Positions 37,775-48,479 of a stretch of 64,000 nt of DNA are shown piece by piece. How positions within the stretch are numbered: position 1 is the stretch's first letter; every line of letters begins with the position of its first letter. Both the position numbers and the translations under genes were made by a program. The DNA comes from Balneatrix alpica DSM 16621. GTDB lineage: Bacteria; Pseudomonadota; Gammaproteobacteria; Pseudomonadales; Balneatricaceae. The notes beneath the pieces are model-generated. The model was not told where the DNA came from. It saw only the letters and a program-made list of their open reading frames with translations, and did no database searches. The stretch lies in contig NZ_KK211039.1 in assembly GCF_000619885.1 (NCBI RefSeq), positions 213,589-277,588 of the forward strand, written 5' to 3'.

Positions 37775-38827
37775 TCAGGTGAAAATTTCTTCCTCAAACA
37801 GCGGTGCAGTTTGCAGTTGTTGCTGAAAGTCGCTGACACTTTCGCTGGCATCCTCAGGACGATCTCCATTAAAAAGGGCGATATTAAACAGCGCCTCTCC
37901 TTCATGGACTAATGGCAAATGGCTGCGGCCAATGATGACGCCGCTTTTGTGGGCACGCACCTCATGTTCCTCATTGCCATAGGGGCAGGATACCATTGCC
38001 AGTACATCGCCTTTGTGTACCTCGCGTCCTAAGGGAACTAACACCCGCAGAATGCCGCTTTCTGGTGCCCGCACCCAGGTGCTGCCCTGGGCAATACGGG
38101 GTTCCGCCGGTGGGCGATGGCTACGGCCTTTGGTCAACATGCCGAGGTGGCGCATCACATTGAGAATGCCTTGAACCCCGGCGCGGATGGAGAACTCATC
38201 AAAGCGCAGGGCTTCGCCTGCTTCATACAGCAGCATGGGAATACCGCACTCTGCCGCGGCCTGACGCAAGGAACCATCACGGAGATTGGCATTCAGCAAA
38301 ATCGGAGTGCCAAAGGCCTGGGCCAACTCTAGTGTTTGTGCATCGTCCAGATTGGCGCGGATCTGTGGCAAGTTAGAGCGGTGCAGGGCACCAGTATGCA
38401 GATCAATACCGTGGGTACACTTGGCCACCACTTCGTTTAAAAACAGGTTAGCCATACGCCCTGCGAGAGAGCTTTTTTCGCTGCCAGGAAAGCTGCGGTT
38501 AAGATCGCGCCGATCAGGTAAGTAACGTGAGCGATTGACTAAGCCATGGACGTTAACAATGGGAATGGCAATCAGGGTGCCTTGTAGATTTTTTAAGGCT
38601 GGCAGCCTTAGTAAGCGGCGGATAATTTCCACCCCATTTAGTTCGTCACCATGAATGGCTGCGCTGACGAATAGGCGAGGGCCCGGACGCTTGCCATTAA
38701 TGACTTGCACAGGCATGGCGACCTCTTCACGGGTGTAGAGCTTAGCGACGGGAAGGGCAATGCTGGCTTGACTGCCAGGTTTAACCTCAGTCTCACCAAT
38801 TCGAATCTGATTGCCTTGTACTGCCAT
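37775..38827 (-). CDS. Succinylglutamate desuccinylase/aspartoacylase-family metallohydrolase
   Basis: 350 residues, M14-like fold. Zinc ligands in SAAIHGDELNGVE (His, Glu) and GIDLHTGA (His); substrate-binding RDLNRSFPG. The C-terminal beta domain carries SGVIIGRSHLPLVHEGEALFN. The acyl substrate is unknown. ATG 38827 has AGGAG 8 bp upstream; a longer frame from 38881 lacks one. Convergent with the K+ channel gene. Confidence 0.88.
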   Translation of the reverse strand: MAVQGNQIRIGETEVKPGSQASIALPVAKLYTREEVAMPVQVINGKRPGPRLFVSAAIHGDELNGVEIIRRLLRLPALKNLQGTLIAIPIVNVHGLVNRSRYLPDRRDLNRSFPGSEKSSLAGRMANLFLNEVVAKCTHGIDLHTGALHRSNLPQIRANLDDAQTLELAQAFGTPILLNANLRDGSLRQAAAECGIPMLLYEAGEALRFDEFSIRAGVQGILNVMRHLGMLTKGRSHRPPAEPRIAQGSTWVRAPESGILRVLVPLGREVHKGDVLAMVSCPYGNEEHEVRAHKSGVIIGRSHLPLVHEGEALFNIALFNGDRPEDASESVSDFQQQLQTAPLFEEEIFT

Positions 38828-39064
38828 AAGCAGGGCTCCTGCAAAGTGGGGTGTGCGGAATACGCTGTCCCAGGAAAACAAACTTAAACCAGTATAAAAA
38901 TAACTTTACCTGGGTGACAGCTTCGATTTTGCTGCGCTGATTAGCAAAAAGAGTGCTGCATTCGTTAGTATGCAGGGCGGCTGGCACGCTTTCTTAAGTC
39001 AGCCAGAGGTAACGTGATTAATTCCGGTTCGGGACGCGGTTCCCGCTGAGGCTAGGGTGAGGAT

Positions 39065-39379
39065 ATGTCAGTACAGCAACGCTTAACTGAGTTACTGCAA
39101 CAGGGTTTTGCCTGCCAGGTGTTAGCCATTGAGAATGAAAGCCATATGCATAGTGGGCCGGCGACTGAGTCGCATTTTAAAGTGACCTTGGTAAGTGAGG
39201 CATTTAACGGCAAGCGTTTAGTGGCACGTCATCAACTGGTGTACCAGCAGGTAGCTGAGTTACTTAATAATCCGATTCATGCCCTGGCTTTGCATCTGTA
39301 TACCGCAGAAGAGTGGCAGGCCCGGGGTGAGCAAAGCCCGCTGTCTCCGAATTGCCGTGGCGGGAGTAAGGCTGGCTAA
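39065..39379 (+). CDS. bolA: BolA-family protein
   Basis: 104 residues. ESHMHSGPATESHFKVTLVSEAF, the class-defining H/C region and RHQLVYQQVAELL followed by HALALHLYTAEEW closely resemble E. coli BolA, including the PNCRGG tail. BolA binds [2Fe-2S] with monothiol glutaredoxins and affects morphology and stress responses. Single gene. Confidence 0.93.
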   Translation: MSVQQRLTELLQQGFACQVLAIENESHMHSGPATESHFKVTLVSEAFNGKRLVARHQLVYQQVAELLNNPIHALALHLYTAEEWQARGEQSPLSPNCRGGSKAG

Positions 39380-39469
39380 GTTGACGAGGGTCAATATGCC
39401 CTTAACTGGACTTGGTTAGGCTAAAGGCTCCTTAAGTGAAACTAATGTTGAGTGACATCGGAGCCTGGT

Positions 39470-39700
39470 ATGGAACACCATGATTTAGTCCATGAATTTC
39501 CTGAACTACGTGAGCGTATTCATCAGTTAAAAATGGAAGATCGCCACTTCCAAAAACTTTTTGATGAATATCATGAGTTAACCAAAGCAGTAGAAAATAT
39601 GGCTGCCGAGGTGACACCTGTTGCGACTCACACAGAAGAAGAGTACAAGCGCAAGCGCTTGCAGTTAAAGGATCAACTCTACGCTATGCTGGTTGCTTGA
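39470..39700 (+). CDS. YdcH-family (DUF465) small protein
   Basis: 76 residues, two long charged helices: HDLVHEFPELRERIHQLKME and FQKLFDEYHELTKAVENM, then EEEYKRKRLQLKDQLYAML. This is the DUF465 pattern; function is unknown. ATG 39470 has GGAG 6 bp upstream. Confidence 0.9.
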   Translation: MEHHDLVHEFPELRERIHQLKMEDRHFQKLFDEYHELTKAVENMAAEVTPVATHTEEEYKRKRLQLKDQLYAMLVA

Positions 39701-39818
39701 CAGTCAGTACAAAACCTTCTTCTATAAGTTCTACTTATTGAGTGGCGACGGCTATAGGGCTGTCGCCTTCCTATGCTGTTTCACTGACAGAGACAGTCTT
39801 TCACCAAGAGATAACGTC

Positions 39819-40763
39819 ATGGATAAACGTTTCGCCCACCTTGGTGCAGTACGTTGCTTTGCCGAAGCAGCGCGCCTACAAAGTTACACCCAGGCTGCTG
39901 AAACCCTGCATGTCACCCAGGCAGCGGTGAGCCAGCAAATCCGTCATCTAGAAACCGTGCTAGGGGTAAAGCTATTTGCCCGGCAAGGGCGACATATGGT
40001 GCTAACTCCTGCAGGTGAGCGCTTCTATGTCTACGTTGAGCAAGCCTTTCAGGCGTTACAACTGGGCTTTGATGCGATTAGCCAGGAGCAGGACTCGGGG
40101 GTGCTGAATATCTCCGTACTGCCTTCCTTTGCCGCCCGGTGGTTGATGCCAAGATTGTGGCGCTTTGCCCATCAGTATCCCCATATCGAAGTCCGTATCT
40201 CTACTAGTGGTGAGGTAGTGGATATGCGTGAGGGCAGTATGGACTTAGGCATCCGTTTTGGCCTGGGGCGCTACCCTGGCACCCAGACGGAACTCTTGAT
40301 GCCAGACTCCTTATTAGTTGTCTGTGCGCCGCAAATTGCGGCCAAGATTGAGCGTATTGATGACTTATACCGTTTTCTTTTAATTGATGGCTTAGAAACA
40401 AAAGTACAAAACTGGCAGACCTGGCTGAATTATGCCGGCTATGAACTTGATCTCCAGCGCTTCCAGCAGAACCGTATGCTGAAGTTGGAAAATGCCAGTA
40501 TGGGATTAGATATTGTTCTGGCTGGACACGGTGTCTGCGTGTGCCGCCGCAGTCTGGTTGAGCACCTGCTCAGCACGGGCCAGTTGGTACAACCCTTTAT
40601 CGAGGAGATGCCATTAGAGCAGGCGTATTACCTGGCTTACCGGGCAGACTCGCCACGGATTGAACGCATCCGCACTTTCACCGACTGGCTACATTCAGAG
40701 GTAGGAAAGCTGCCTTTTGATCTGGACGCCTGCTGTCAGGAGTCAGCCGCGCTGGCTAGCTAA
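39819..40763 (+). CDS. LysR-family regulator of the GcvA type
   Basis: 314 residues. DNA-binding domain VRCFAEAARLQSYTQAAETLHVTQAAVSQQIRHLE (about 10-45), then FARQGRHMVLTPAG and a GcvA-like effector domain (about 90-295) with VRISTSGEVVDMREGSMDLGIRFG. The target is not evident: it is convergent with DUF2927 and 1.1 kb before the hut operon. ATG 39819 is preferred to the longer frame from 39693, which adds 42 residues without helix-turn-helix homology. Confidence 0.9.
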   Translation: MDKRFAHLGAVRCFAEAARLQSYTQAAETLHVTQAAVSQQIRHLETVLGVKLFARQGRHMVLTPAGERFYVYVEQAFQALQLGFDAISQEQDSGVLNISVLPSFAARWLMPRLWRFAHQYPHIEVRISTSGEVVDMREGSMDLGIRFGLGRYPGTQTELLMPDSLLVVCAPQIAAKIERIDDLYRFLLIDGLETKVQNWQTWLNYAGYELDLQRFQQNRMLKLENASMGLDIVLAGHGVCVCRRSLVEHLLSTGQLVQPFIEEMPLEQAYYLAYRADSPRIERIRTFTDWLHSEVGKLPFDLDACCQESAALAS

Positions 40764-40767
40764 GGTG

Positions 40768-41535
40768 TTACTCTATCAAGGGGAATAACCCCTGGCGCCG
40801 GGCTTCCCTCTCGGCACGTTCTAAAACCCCCTGCTGTTGTAATTGCTGAATAATATTGGGCAGCAGAGGGCGAACTTGCTCAGTTGTCATCCCCGCACGC
40901 AGTTGTGGGTGATAAAGCATCTTCAGCAAGGTCCAATCCAAGCCAGTTAAATAGCGATCAATACTGTTGTCATTAAAGATTGAGGGAAACACTCGGTTCG
41001 AATCATTTGGCAGCCCCATTACCTGGGTAAGCTCTTCAATAATGCAGTCGGCCAGGCGTCCTTTTGCCATCACCCGATCTAGGGGAATCAACACAATGCC
41101 TGCATAAATCCCCTGTTGCTTGGCCTTAAACTGCCCCAGGCAGAGATTGTTGTTAAGTAGCTCGGCAGAGAAAGGAGAGCGTTGCAGTATCTTGGTTAAC
41201 CATCTGTGCTGGTGTTGGCTGGGAACAATAAAAATATCCAGATTGGCATGATGCTCGACCGCTTGCATAGGGTGCTGGGTGATACTGGCCAGTTGTTGCA
41301 TATGGACATCAACCAACTGTTGCAACTGGGAGGTGGGGGTAAAGCCCTCGCTATGTAAACGGTAGCGTATCGGTGTGTGCCAACGCAGCAGTATCCCCGC
41401 ACTACTTTGCTCATGTTCACGTCCGAGGGCGATCTCAATAAAGGCTTGTTGTAAATAAGCTGGCTGCTGCCAGTCTGCGGCTTGGGTGGGCAGGCTAAAC
41501 AACAGCAGAAGGCAATAATAGACAATAGCAGGCAT
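40768..41535 (-). CDS. Exported DUF2927-family protein
   Basis: 255 residues with a signal peptide (about 1-19, LLLLFSLPTQAA). The DUF2927 core includes FIVPSQHQHRWL, CIIEELTQVMGLPNDSN, SIFNDNSIDRYLTGLDWTLLK and LYHPQLRAGMT. Some family members resemble zinc-free metallopeptidase folds; activity is unproven. Convergent with the LysR gene, 4 bp between stops. Confidence 0.85.
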   Translation of the reverse strand: MPAIVYYCLLLLFSLPTQAADWQQPAYLQQAFIEIALGREHEQSSAGILLRWHTPIRYRLHSEGFTPTSQLQQLVDVHMQQLASITQHPMQAVEHHANLDIFIVPSQHQHRWLTKILQRSPFSAELLNNNLCLGQFKAKQQGIYAGIVLIPLDRVMAKGRLADCIIEELTQVMGLPNDSNRVFPSIFNDNSIDRYLTGLDWTLLKMLYHPQLRAGMTTEQVRPLLPNIIQQLQQQGVLERAEREARRQGLFPLIE

Positions 41536-41917
41536 GGCAAAGCTCTTAATAATTAGCCGGTAGAGGCTGGTCTGATTCTAGAGAGCCTGCAGCGCTGTGG
41601 CGAGTGCTTGAGCAACAGGACATTGCTTCATCGCCACTTAAGGCGTCATCTATGGCTAAAAAACAATCACAGGTCAGGTATGCCCACCCGCTGATTTAGC
41701 TCCTGCGGTTAACCCCTGGTTCACAGTAACAGCTTGCTTGGCTTAGCAACCACTTTCTTACTCTTTCCGACAAGATGGAGACAAAGGTGGATAAGTAATC
41801 AATGAGTGCCATTAGTATAAATGTATAGTCATTTAAGTCTGCCACTTCACAAGAGGTGCTTTTATCGCTATATATGTATATACATTTAAGGCCTGAACGA
41901 GAGAGTGAGCAGATCCG
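41536..41917. other. Intergenic control region of the hut operon
   Basis: 382 bp with no credible gene. It is AT-rich close to hutI and holds two near-identical operator-like repeats (41821-41837 and 41874-41890). No sigma-54 promoter was found. Confidence 0.6.
41821..41890. promoter_or_regulatory. Two operator-like direct repeats upstream of hutI
   Basis: ATGTATAGTCATTTAAG (41821-41837) and ATGTATATACATTTAAG (41874-41890) agree at 15 of 17 bases, 53 bp apart (about five helical turns). The second contains the palindrome ATGTATATACAT (41874-41885), similar to the TGTATATACA core bound by GntR-type HutC. hutC itself is not in the window. Confidence 0.6.
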
Positions 41918-43159
41918 ATGGAAAGTCTTTTTACTGGCTGCGAACGAATTTGGACTAATGCCCATTTGGCGACTCTGGATCCTTCTGTGACTGAGCCCTA
42001 TGGCGCACTGAAGGAATACGCCTTGGGGGTTAGTCAGGGCCGCATCAGTGTCATCGCCCCCATGGCCAGTCTGGCTGGAGTCGATCTGGAACGGGCAGAG
42101 GTGATTGATGTAAAGGGTAAATGGATCACCCCAGGCTGGATTGATTGCCATACCCATCTGATTTTTGCTGGCAATCGTGCCAATGAATTTGAGCAGCGTT
42201 TATTAGGTGTGCCCTATAGCGAAATCGCTAAACAGGGCGGTGGCATTTTGAGTTCTGTACGTGCCACACGAGCAGCCAGTGAAGAGGAACTTATTGAGGC
42301 GGCAAGGCCGCGCTTGGAGGCCCTACTGCGTGAGGGGGCTACCAGTGTTGAGATTAAGTCTGGCTATGGCCTAACTCTGGCTGATGAAATCAAGATGCTG
42401 CGCGCAGCCCACAAACTGGTCGCAGATTATCCCGTTAATGCTTCTTTTACCTTGCTAGCTGCCCACGCACTGCCACCGGAGTTTCATGGCCAGGCAGATG
42501 CCTATATCGAGCATATTTGCCAAGACATTTTGCCGTTAGTGGCAGAGCAACGTTTGGCGGATGCGGTAGATGTGTTCTGTGAGGGGATTGGTTTTAGCCC
42601 GGCGCAGTCTGAGCGTTTATTTCAGGCCGCCACTGCATTAGGGCTGGCGGTGAAAGGACATACCGAACAACTGAGCAATCAACATGGCTCTGCCTTGGTG
42701 GCACGTTATCAAGGCTGGTCTGCCGATCACTTAGAGTACCTGGACGAAGCCGGGGTAAAGGCCATGGCTGAGGCGGGTACCGTGGCGGTGTTGCTGCCTG
42801 GCGCTTTTTACTTCCTGCGGGAAAGCAAGTTGCCTCCCATTGAAAGCCTACGCAAGCATGGCGTACCGATGGCATTGGCAACGGATTTTAACCCCGGTAC
42901 TTCGCCGCTGGCTTCGTTGCAGCTGATGCTGAATATGGGTTGTACCCTGTTTCGTTTGACTCCGGAAGAAGCCCTGGCAGGGGTAACTAAACATGCTGCC
43001 CAGGCACTGGGTTGGCAACGTAAGTTGGGAATGTTGCGGGTGGGGATGCAGGCCGACTTACTGGTGTGGCAGATCGAGCATCCCGCTCAATTGGCTTATG
43101 AATTTGGTTGCCAGCGCTTAGTACAGCGGGTATGGCAGGGGGAAATCACCCATGTATGA
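41918..43159 (+). CDS. hutI: Imidazolonepropionase
   Basis: 413 residues. Amidohydrolase fold with metal His pair in [28 protein letters not shown], His in [12 protein letters not shown] and Asp in [10 protein letters not shown]. Converts imidazolone-5-propionate to formiminoglutamate, third step of histidine breakdown. The stop overlaps hutG by 8 bp. Confidence 0.96.
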   Translation: MESLFTGCERIWTNAHLATLDPSVTEPYGALKEYALGVSQGRISVIAPMASLAGVDLERAEVIDVKGKWITPGWIDCHTHLIFAGNRANEFEQRLLGVPYSEIAKQGGGILSSVRATRAASEEELIEAARPRLEALLREGATSVEIKSGYGLTLADEIKMLRAAHKLVADYPVNASFTLLAAHALPPEFHGQADAYIEHICQDILPLVAEQRLADAVDVFCEGIGFSPAQSERLFQAATALGLAVKGHTEQLSNQHGSALVARYQGWSADHLEYLDEAGVKAMAEAGTVAVLLPGAFYFLRESKLPPIESLRKHGVPMALATDFNPGTSPLASLQLMLNMGCTLFRLTPEEALAGVTKHAAQALGWQRKLGMLRVGMQADLLVWQIEHPAQLAYEFGCQRLVQRVWQGEITHV

Positions 43160-44138
43160 CTTTGATCCAAGTGTGTGGCAGGGCAGAGTGGACCCGGAAG
43201 ATGGGCAGCTCGGATTACGCTGGCATCAGCAAGTTCAGCCCTGGCATGAACAGGCGGCAGCAGGGGTATGTTTGCTGCGTTTTGCCACCGATGAAGGGGT
43301 GCGTCGTAATCAAGGCCGGCCAGGTGCGATTGAAGGCCCAGGCAAGGTATTGAAAGCCTTGGCTAATCAGGCCTGGCATCGACAAACCCCGGTATGGGAT
43401 GCAGGGGAAGTACGCTGTGCAGATGGCAATTTAGAAGCTAGCCAAGAACAAGTGGGTGCCCGTTTGCACCGTGTATTACAGCAAGGGCAATTACCTTTGT
43501 TGATAGGGGGCGGACACGAGATTGCTTGGGCAAGCTATCAGGGTTTATACCGTTATCTTGCTGAGCAAAACCGAAATAAATCATTTCCGACAATCGGCAT
43601 CATCAATTTCGATGCGCACTTCGACCTGCGGGTAGGGCAGGGACAAGGCAGCTCAGGTACGCCTTTTTGGCAGATCGCCGAACATTGCCAAAGCCTGGGG
43701 CATCCATTCCGCTATGCCTGCTTAGGGGTGAATCCCGGCGCCAATACCCAAGCGCTGTTTCAACGCGCCGAGGAGTTAGGAGTGTGGTACCGCCTCGATA
43801 GTCAGATGAACAGCTGGCAATTGACGGATATCCGCGCTCAATTGGCCTCCTTTATCAGCCAGTGTGATGGGATCTATCTCAGTATTGATTTGGATGTACT
43901 CCCCGCCGCCACCGCACCTGGGGTTAGTGCACCAGCAGGCCGAGGTGTAGCGCTTGAACTCATTGAAGTGCTGATTGCGGATATCGTCGAAGCCCATCAG
44001 CAGGGGATTTGCCCTCTGTGGCTGGCGGATATTGCCGAATACAACCCCAGTTTCGATCTCGATGGCCGTACCGCCAAGGTTGCCGCCCGTTTACTAACCC
44101 AATTAGCCACTGCCACCGAGCAGCCTGCTGATTATTAA
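43152..44138 (+). CDS. hutG: Formimidoylglutamase
   Basis: 328 residues, ureohydrolase (arginase) fold. Binuclear manganese ligands are in [17 protein letters not shown] and [14 protein letters not shown]. Splits formimidoylglutamate to glutamate and formamide, so this organism uses the short hut route rather than HutF. Start overlaps hutI. Confidence 0.94.
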   Translation: MYDFDPSVWQGRVDPEDGQLGLRWHQQVQPWHEQAAAGVCLLRFATDEGVRRNQGRPGAIEGPGKVLKALANQAWHRQTPVWDAGEVRCADGNLEASQEQVGARLHRVLQQGQLPLLIGGGHEIAWASYQGLYRYLAEQNRNKSFPTIGIINFDAHFDLRVGQGQGSSGTPFWQIAEHCQSLGHPFRYACLGVNPGANTQALFQRAEELGVWYRLDSQMNSWQLTDIRAQLASFISQCDGIYLSIDLDVLPAATAPGVSAPAGRGVALELIEVLIADIVEAHQQGICPLWLADIAEYNPSFDLDGRTAKVAARLLTQLATATEQPADY

Positions 44139-44159
44139 TAACAACTGAGTGATATAACG

Positions 44160-45839
44160 ATGACAACACAAGCCTCACGCCTTGATAGCAGCCGCGTTAT
44201 TCGCGCCCCCCATGGTTCTAAACTGCGTTGCAAAAGCTGGCTGACCGAAGCGGCGATGCGCATGTTAATGAACAATCTTGATCCCGATGTAGCCGAGCAT
44301 CCGCAAAGCCTGGTGGTATACGGTGGCATTGGCCGAGCGGCACGTAACTGGGCTTGCTATGACAAAATCATCGAAGTATTGCAGCGTTTAGAGGATGACG
44401 AGTCCCTGCTGATCCAATCCGGTAAACCCGTTGGTGTCTTCAAGACTCACGCTGATGCCCCCCGGGTATTGATCGCCAACTCCAACCTGGTGCCACATTG
44501 GGCCAACTGGGAACACTTCAACGAGTTAGATAAGAAAGGCCTGATGATGTACGGCCAAATGACGGCTGGCTCCTGGATCTACATCGGCTCCCAGGGCATT
44601 GTGCAGGGCACCTACGAGACCTTTGTGGCAGTAGCGAAAAAGCATTTTGCTGGTAATGCCCAAGGCAAATGGATTCTGACCGGTGGCCTGGGGGGGATGG
44701 GTGGTGCTCAGCCTCTGGCCGGGGTAATGGCGGGCTTTAACGTACTGGTTGTCGAGTGTGATGAAACCCGTATCGACTTCCGTCTGCGCACTCGTTATGT
44801 CGACTACAAAGCTACTACTCTGGATCAAGCGCTGGAAATCATCGAAGAGGCCAACCGTTCAGGCAAGGCGATTTCCGTCGGCCTGTTAGGCAATGCCGCC
44901 GATGTATTTGCTGAACTGGTTGAACGTAATATCACCCCCGATGTAGTGACCGATCAAACCTCTGCCCATGATCCGTTAAATGGTTATCTGCCCCAGGGTT
45001 GGAGTATGGAATACGCCAAAACCATGCGTAGCCAAGATGAGGCTGCTGTGGTTAAAGCAGCCAAACAATCCATGGCGGTGCAGGTCAAGGCTATGCTAAC
45101 TCTGCAACAGCGGGGAGCGGCGACCCTCGATTATGGCAACAATATTCGCCAGATGGCGTTAGAGGAAGGGGTCAATAATGCCTTTGACTTCCCCGGCTTC
45201 GTACCGGCTTATATTCGTCCTCTGTTCTGTGAGGGGATTGGGCCTTTCCGCTGGGCAGCTCTGTCAGGTGATCCCGAGGATATTTACAAGACCGATGCCA
45301 AAGTTAAAGAGCTGATTCCAGACAACCCCCATCTGCATAACTGGCTGGACATGGCCCGTGAGCGTATTGCCTTCCAGGGCTTGCCTGCACGTATCTGCTG
45401 GGTTGGGTTGAAGGATCGGGCCCGCCTGGCCTTGGCCTTTAATGAAATGGTGGCTAAGGGTGAGCTGAAAGCACCGGTGGTGATTGGCCGTGATCACCTC
45501 GACTCCGGCTCTGTCGCCAGCCCCAACCGGGAAACGGAAGCCATGCTGGATGGTTCGGACGCAGTATCCGACTGGCCCTTATTGAATGCCTTGCTTAACA
45601 CCGCCGGGGGCGCTACCTGGGTTTCCCTGCACCACGGTGGTGGAGTCGGGATGGGCTTCTCCCAGCATGCTGGGGTAGTGATTGTTGCCGATGGCAGCGA
45701 GGCTGCCGCCAAGCGTTTGGGACGTGTGTTGCGTAACGATCCAGGAACTGGGGTGATGCGTCACGCCGATGCCGGCTATGACATTGCCGTTAACTGTGCC
45801 AAAGAGCAGGGCCTTGACCTGCCTCTGCTGGATCTGTAA
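44160..45839 (+). CDS. hutU: Urocanate hydratase
   Basis: 559 residues, full length. NAD+-binding loop [29 protein letters not shown], and the active-site region [20 protein letters not shown]. Converts urocanate to imidazolonepropionate with bound NAD+. Starts 21 bp after hutG. Confidence 0.97.
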   Translation: MTTQASRLDSSRVIRAPHGSKLRCKSWLTEAAMRMLMNNLDPDVAEHPQSLVVYGGIGRAARNWACYDKIIEVLQRLEDDESLLIQSGKPVGVFKTHADAPRVLIANSNLVPHWANWEHFNELDKKGLMMYGQMTAGSWIYIGSQGIVQGTYETFVAVAKKHFAGNAQGKWILTGGLGGMGGAQPLAGVMAGFNVLVVECDETRIDFRLRTRYVDYKATTLDQALEIIEEANRSGKAISVGLLGNAADVFAELVERNITPDVVTDQTSAHDPLNGYLPQGWSMEYAKTMRSQDEAAVVKAAKQSMAVQVKAMLTLQQRGAATLDYGNNIRQMALEEGVNNAFDFPGFVPAYIRPLFCEGIGPFRWAALSGDPEDIYKTDAKVKELIPDNPHLHNWLDMARERIAFQGLPARICWVGLKDRARLALAFNEMVAKGELKAPVVIGRDHLDSGSVASPNRETEAMLDGSDAVSDWPLLNALLNTAGGATWVSLHHGGGVGMGFSQHAGVVIVADGSEAAAKRLGRVLRNDPGTGVMRHADAGYDIAVNCAKEQGLDLPLLDL

Positions 45840-45852
45840 TCCCTTGAGCCTT

Positions 45853-45874
45853 GGGAGCCTGCGGGCTCCCGTTT
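45853..45874 (+). terminator. Intercistronic hairpin between hutU and hutH
   Basis: GGGAGCC (45853-45859) pairs with GGCTCCC (45864-45870), followed by GTTTT. The T-run is short, so it probably reduces rather than stops read-through into hutH, or protects the hutU 3' end. Confidence 0.55.
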
Positions 45875-45891
45875 TGCCAGAGTAAAAGATT

Positions 45892-47424
45892 ATGCAAACC
45901 CTCGTGATTCGTCCTGGTCAGCTCAGCTTGCAAGACTTGCGTATGGTTAGCCGCCACAGTCTGCAGCTAAGCCTGGATGCCAGTTGCTATGATGCTATTG
46001 ATGCCTCCCAGGCTACCGTATCCCGCGTACTGTCAGAGGGGCGGGTGGTCTATGGCATTAATACCGGTTTTGGTTTGTTAGCCAATACCCGTATTGCGGC
46101 AGAAGATTTAGAGCTGTTGCAGCGCTCCATCGTCCTTTCCCACGCTGCTGGCATTGGTGAGCTGATGCGCCCGGAAACGGTACGCCTGCTCATGGTGCTG
46201 AAGATCAACTCCCTGGCTCGCGGCTTCTCCGGTATTCGCCGCAGCGTCATTGAAGCCTTGATCCAGTTAGTCAACGCTGAAGTTTATCCCTGCATCCCCC
46301 AAAAAGGCTCCGTGGGGGCATCCGGTGATCTGGCGCCCCTGGCCCACATGAGCACTGTGCTCTTGGGTGAAGGCGAGGTGCTGTACAAGGGCGAACGGCT
46401 AAGTGGAGCAGAAGGCTTAAAACGGGCGGGTCTAGAACCTATTACCCTGGCACCGAAAGAAGGACTGGCACTGCTCAACGGTACCCAAGCCTCCACCGCC
46501 TTTGCCTTGGAAGGACTGTTCGCCGCAGAAGATCTCTATGCTGCGGCCACCGTCGCGGGAGCTATGTCGGTGGAAGCCGCGCTGGGCAGTCGTCGTCCCT
46601 TTGACGATCGTATCCACCAGGTACGTGGCCATCGCAGCCAGATTGATGCCGCTGCCGCTTATCGTCATCTGTTGCAAGAGCGCTCCGCCATCGGTGATTC
46701 CCACCAGGGTTGTGAAAAGGTGCAGGATCCATATTCGCTGCGCTGCCAGCCTCAGGTGATGGGTGCCTGTCTCCAGCAGATTCGCCAGGCGGCGGAGGTG
46801 CTGCTGGTTGAGGCGAATTCCGTCTCCGATAATCCTCTGGTATTTGCCGATGACAACGACATCATTTCAGGCGGTAACTTCCACGCCGAGCCGGTGGCGA
46901 TGGCGGCCGATAATCTGGCCCTGGCGATTGCCGAGATAGGCTCCTTGTCTGAGCGGCGGATGGCTTTGCTGATTGATACCCATCTGTCCAAATTGCCGCC
47001 TTTCCTGGTGGAAAATGGCGGGGTCAACTCCGGCTTTATGATTGCCCAGGTGACTTCCGCGGCCCTGGCCTCGGAGAACAAATCTCTGGCGCATCCGGCA
47101 TCGGTGGATTCCCTGCCAACTTCGGCTAACCAGGAAGACCATGTCTCCATGGCCACCTTTGCCGGGCGCCGTTTGAAAGAAATGGGGGATAACACCGCAG
47201 GTATTCTGGCGGTGGAATTACTGGCTGCATGCCAGGGGGTGGATTTCCGCCGTCCGCATCAGCCCTCTGAGCCACTGCAACGGGCCCATGCGATGCTGCG
47301 CGAGGTTGTCAGCTTCTATGATAAAGACCGTTACTTCTCACCCGATATCGTCAAGGCCCAGGCATTGATTCAAAGCGGTGACTATAACGCCTTGCTGCCT
47401 GACACCTTACTGCCCAGCCTGTAA
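45892..47424 (+). CDS. hutH: Histidine ammonia-lyase
   Basis: 510 residues. The MIO prosthetic group triad Ala-Ser-Gly is in [14 protein letters not shown] (about residues 141-154), with [13 protein letters not shown] near the N-terminus and [17 protein letters not shown]. Removes ammonia from histidine to give urocanate, the first step. Last gene of hutIGUH, 52 bp after hutU. Confidence 0.97.
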   Translation: MQTLVIRPGQLSLQDLRMVSRHSLQLSLDASCYDAIDASQATVSRVLSEGRVVYGINTGFGLLANTRIAAEDLELLQRSIVLSHAAGIGELMRPETVRLLMVLKINSLARGFSGIRRSVIEALIQLVNAEVYPCIPQKGSVGASGDLAPLAHMSTVLLGEGEVLYKGERLSGAEGLKRAGLEPITLAPKEGLALLNGTQASTAFALEGLFAAEDLYAAATVAGAMSVEAALGSRRPFDDRIHQVRGHRSQIDAAAAYRHLLQERSAIGDSHQGCEKVQDPYSLRCQPQVMGACLQQIRQAAEVLLVEANSVSDNPLVFADDNDIISGGNFHAEPVAMAADNLALAIAEIGSLSERRMALLIDTHLSKLPPFLVENGGVNSGFMIAQVTSAALASENKSLAHPASVDSLPTSANQEDHVSMATFAGRRLKEMGDNTAGILAVELLAACQGVDFRRPHQPSEPLQRAHAMLREVVSFYDKDRYFSPDIVKAQALIQSGDYNALLPDTLLPSL

Positions 47425-47441
47425 TTCATCAGTAGCTTGTC

Positions 47442-47467
47442 GACAACGCCTCTTTCGGGGCGTTGTC
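47442..47467. terminator. Hairpin after hutH
   Basis: GACAACGCC (47442-47450) and GGCGTTGTC (47459-47467) form a perfect 9-bp stem with an 8-nt loop between convergent genes. No strong T-run. Confidence 0.55.
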
Positions 47468-47483
47468 ATATCCGGCTTAGCTA

Positions 47484-48479
47484 TCAGCGCTTTGGCAACA
47501 GCGCCAAAAAGTTATCCTTTGCAAGTCGCTGTGCCACCTGCAGGGGGAGGGCATCAAGCAGAGGGGTGAACTCCTCCAGCGTCGCTTTCAAGGGGGTGAA
47601 GGTACCTACCAAATCCGACCCCAGCATAAAACGATCCGGATAACTCTTGATCAATTGCAGCCAACGGGGGGAGGGACGGCCCTGTTGATCGAGGATATAA
47701 GGACGCAGCACACTCCAGGACAGGTCAACATAGAGGTTCGGATAGCGGCCGAGTAAACGCTCCAGTTCATTTTCCAGAAAAGGCAGCACCTGACGGCGAT
47801 TAATTGCCCCACTGGTACCCGCATGCGCCCAAATAATCTTGGTGCGCGGATGCATGGCCAACGCTTGCTCAAACTCGGCTAGATACAGTGGTTCCGGCAT
47901 CCGGGTCGAGGTGATATTGGCATGAACCAAGACTGGCAGATCATATTCGGCTGCCAGGGCATAGATCGCATCCATGGCTTGATGGTTGGCCCGGCCAGGC
48001 TCGCCGTAGGTCAGGGCGGTCAAGTCATCGTGACGGGTAAAGACCTCGCCGATGCCCTGCCAAAAACCGGGGTACCATTCAAGCATGCGGCGGATATGGT
48101 CAATGGCATTTAAGTCGGTGGCATTAAAGCCGGTAATAAAAGGATGGAAGCGCCGCTGCTGTAACGGGGGCAGACTTTGGATCGCCCGGGCCACCATCAC
48201 ATCCGTCAGGCTGTACCAGTAGAGTGCGGCGTCATCCCCCATGTAATAAATAGGTCGTTTGGGCTCATTGGCATCCCACTTTTTCACCACGCTCAAACCT
48301 GACAGCATACTGGAGCTGACACCCGCCTCATCCATGGCCTGCACCAGCGCCTCAATGCCCTGACTTTGCTGCAAAAAATCGACGTAATGCTGGTGTGCAT
48401 CGGCATAACTATAGGTGCGCGCACTGGCATGGCTGGCAACTGCAAGGCTTAGCAGGATTACTCCAAGCGCTTTAATCAT
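47484..48479 (-). CDS. Exported amidohydrolase-family protein (TIM-barrel)
   Basis: 331 residues with a signal peptide (about 1-20, ALGVILLSLAVASHASA). Metal-binding H-x-H-like ADAHQH, LPVLVHANI, IIWAHAGTSG and Asp in MLGSDLVG match the Amidohydro_2/ACMSD-like family. Substrate unknown. ATG 48479 is chosen because it gives a clean signal peptide and overlaps the upstream gene stop by 8 bp; a longer frame from 48614 lies inside that gene. Confidence 0.82.
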   Translation of the reverse strand: MIKALGVILLSLAVASHASARTYSYADAHQHYVDFLQQSQGIEALVQAMDEAGVSSSMLSGLSVVKKWDANEPKRPIYYMGDDAALYWYSLTDVMVARAIQSLPPLQQRRFHPFITGFNATDLNAIDHIRRMLEWYPGFWQGIGEVFTRHDDLTALTYGEPGRANHQAMDAIYALAAEYDLPVLVHANITSTRMPEPLYLAEFEQALAMHPRTKIIWAHAGTSGAINRRQVLPFLENELERLLGRYPNLYVDLSWSVLRPYILDQQGRPSPRWLQLIKSYPDRFMLGSDLVGTFTPLKATLEEFTPLLDALPLQVAQRLAKDNFLALLPKR

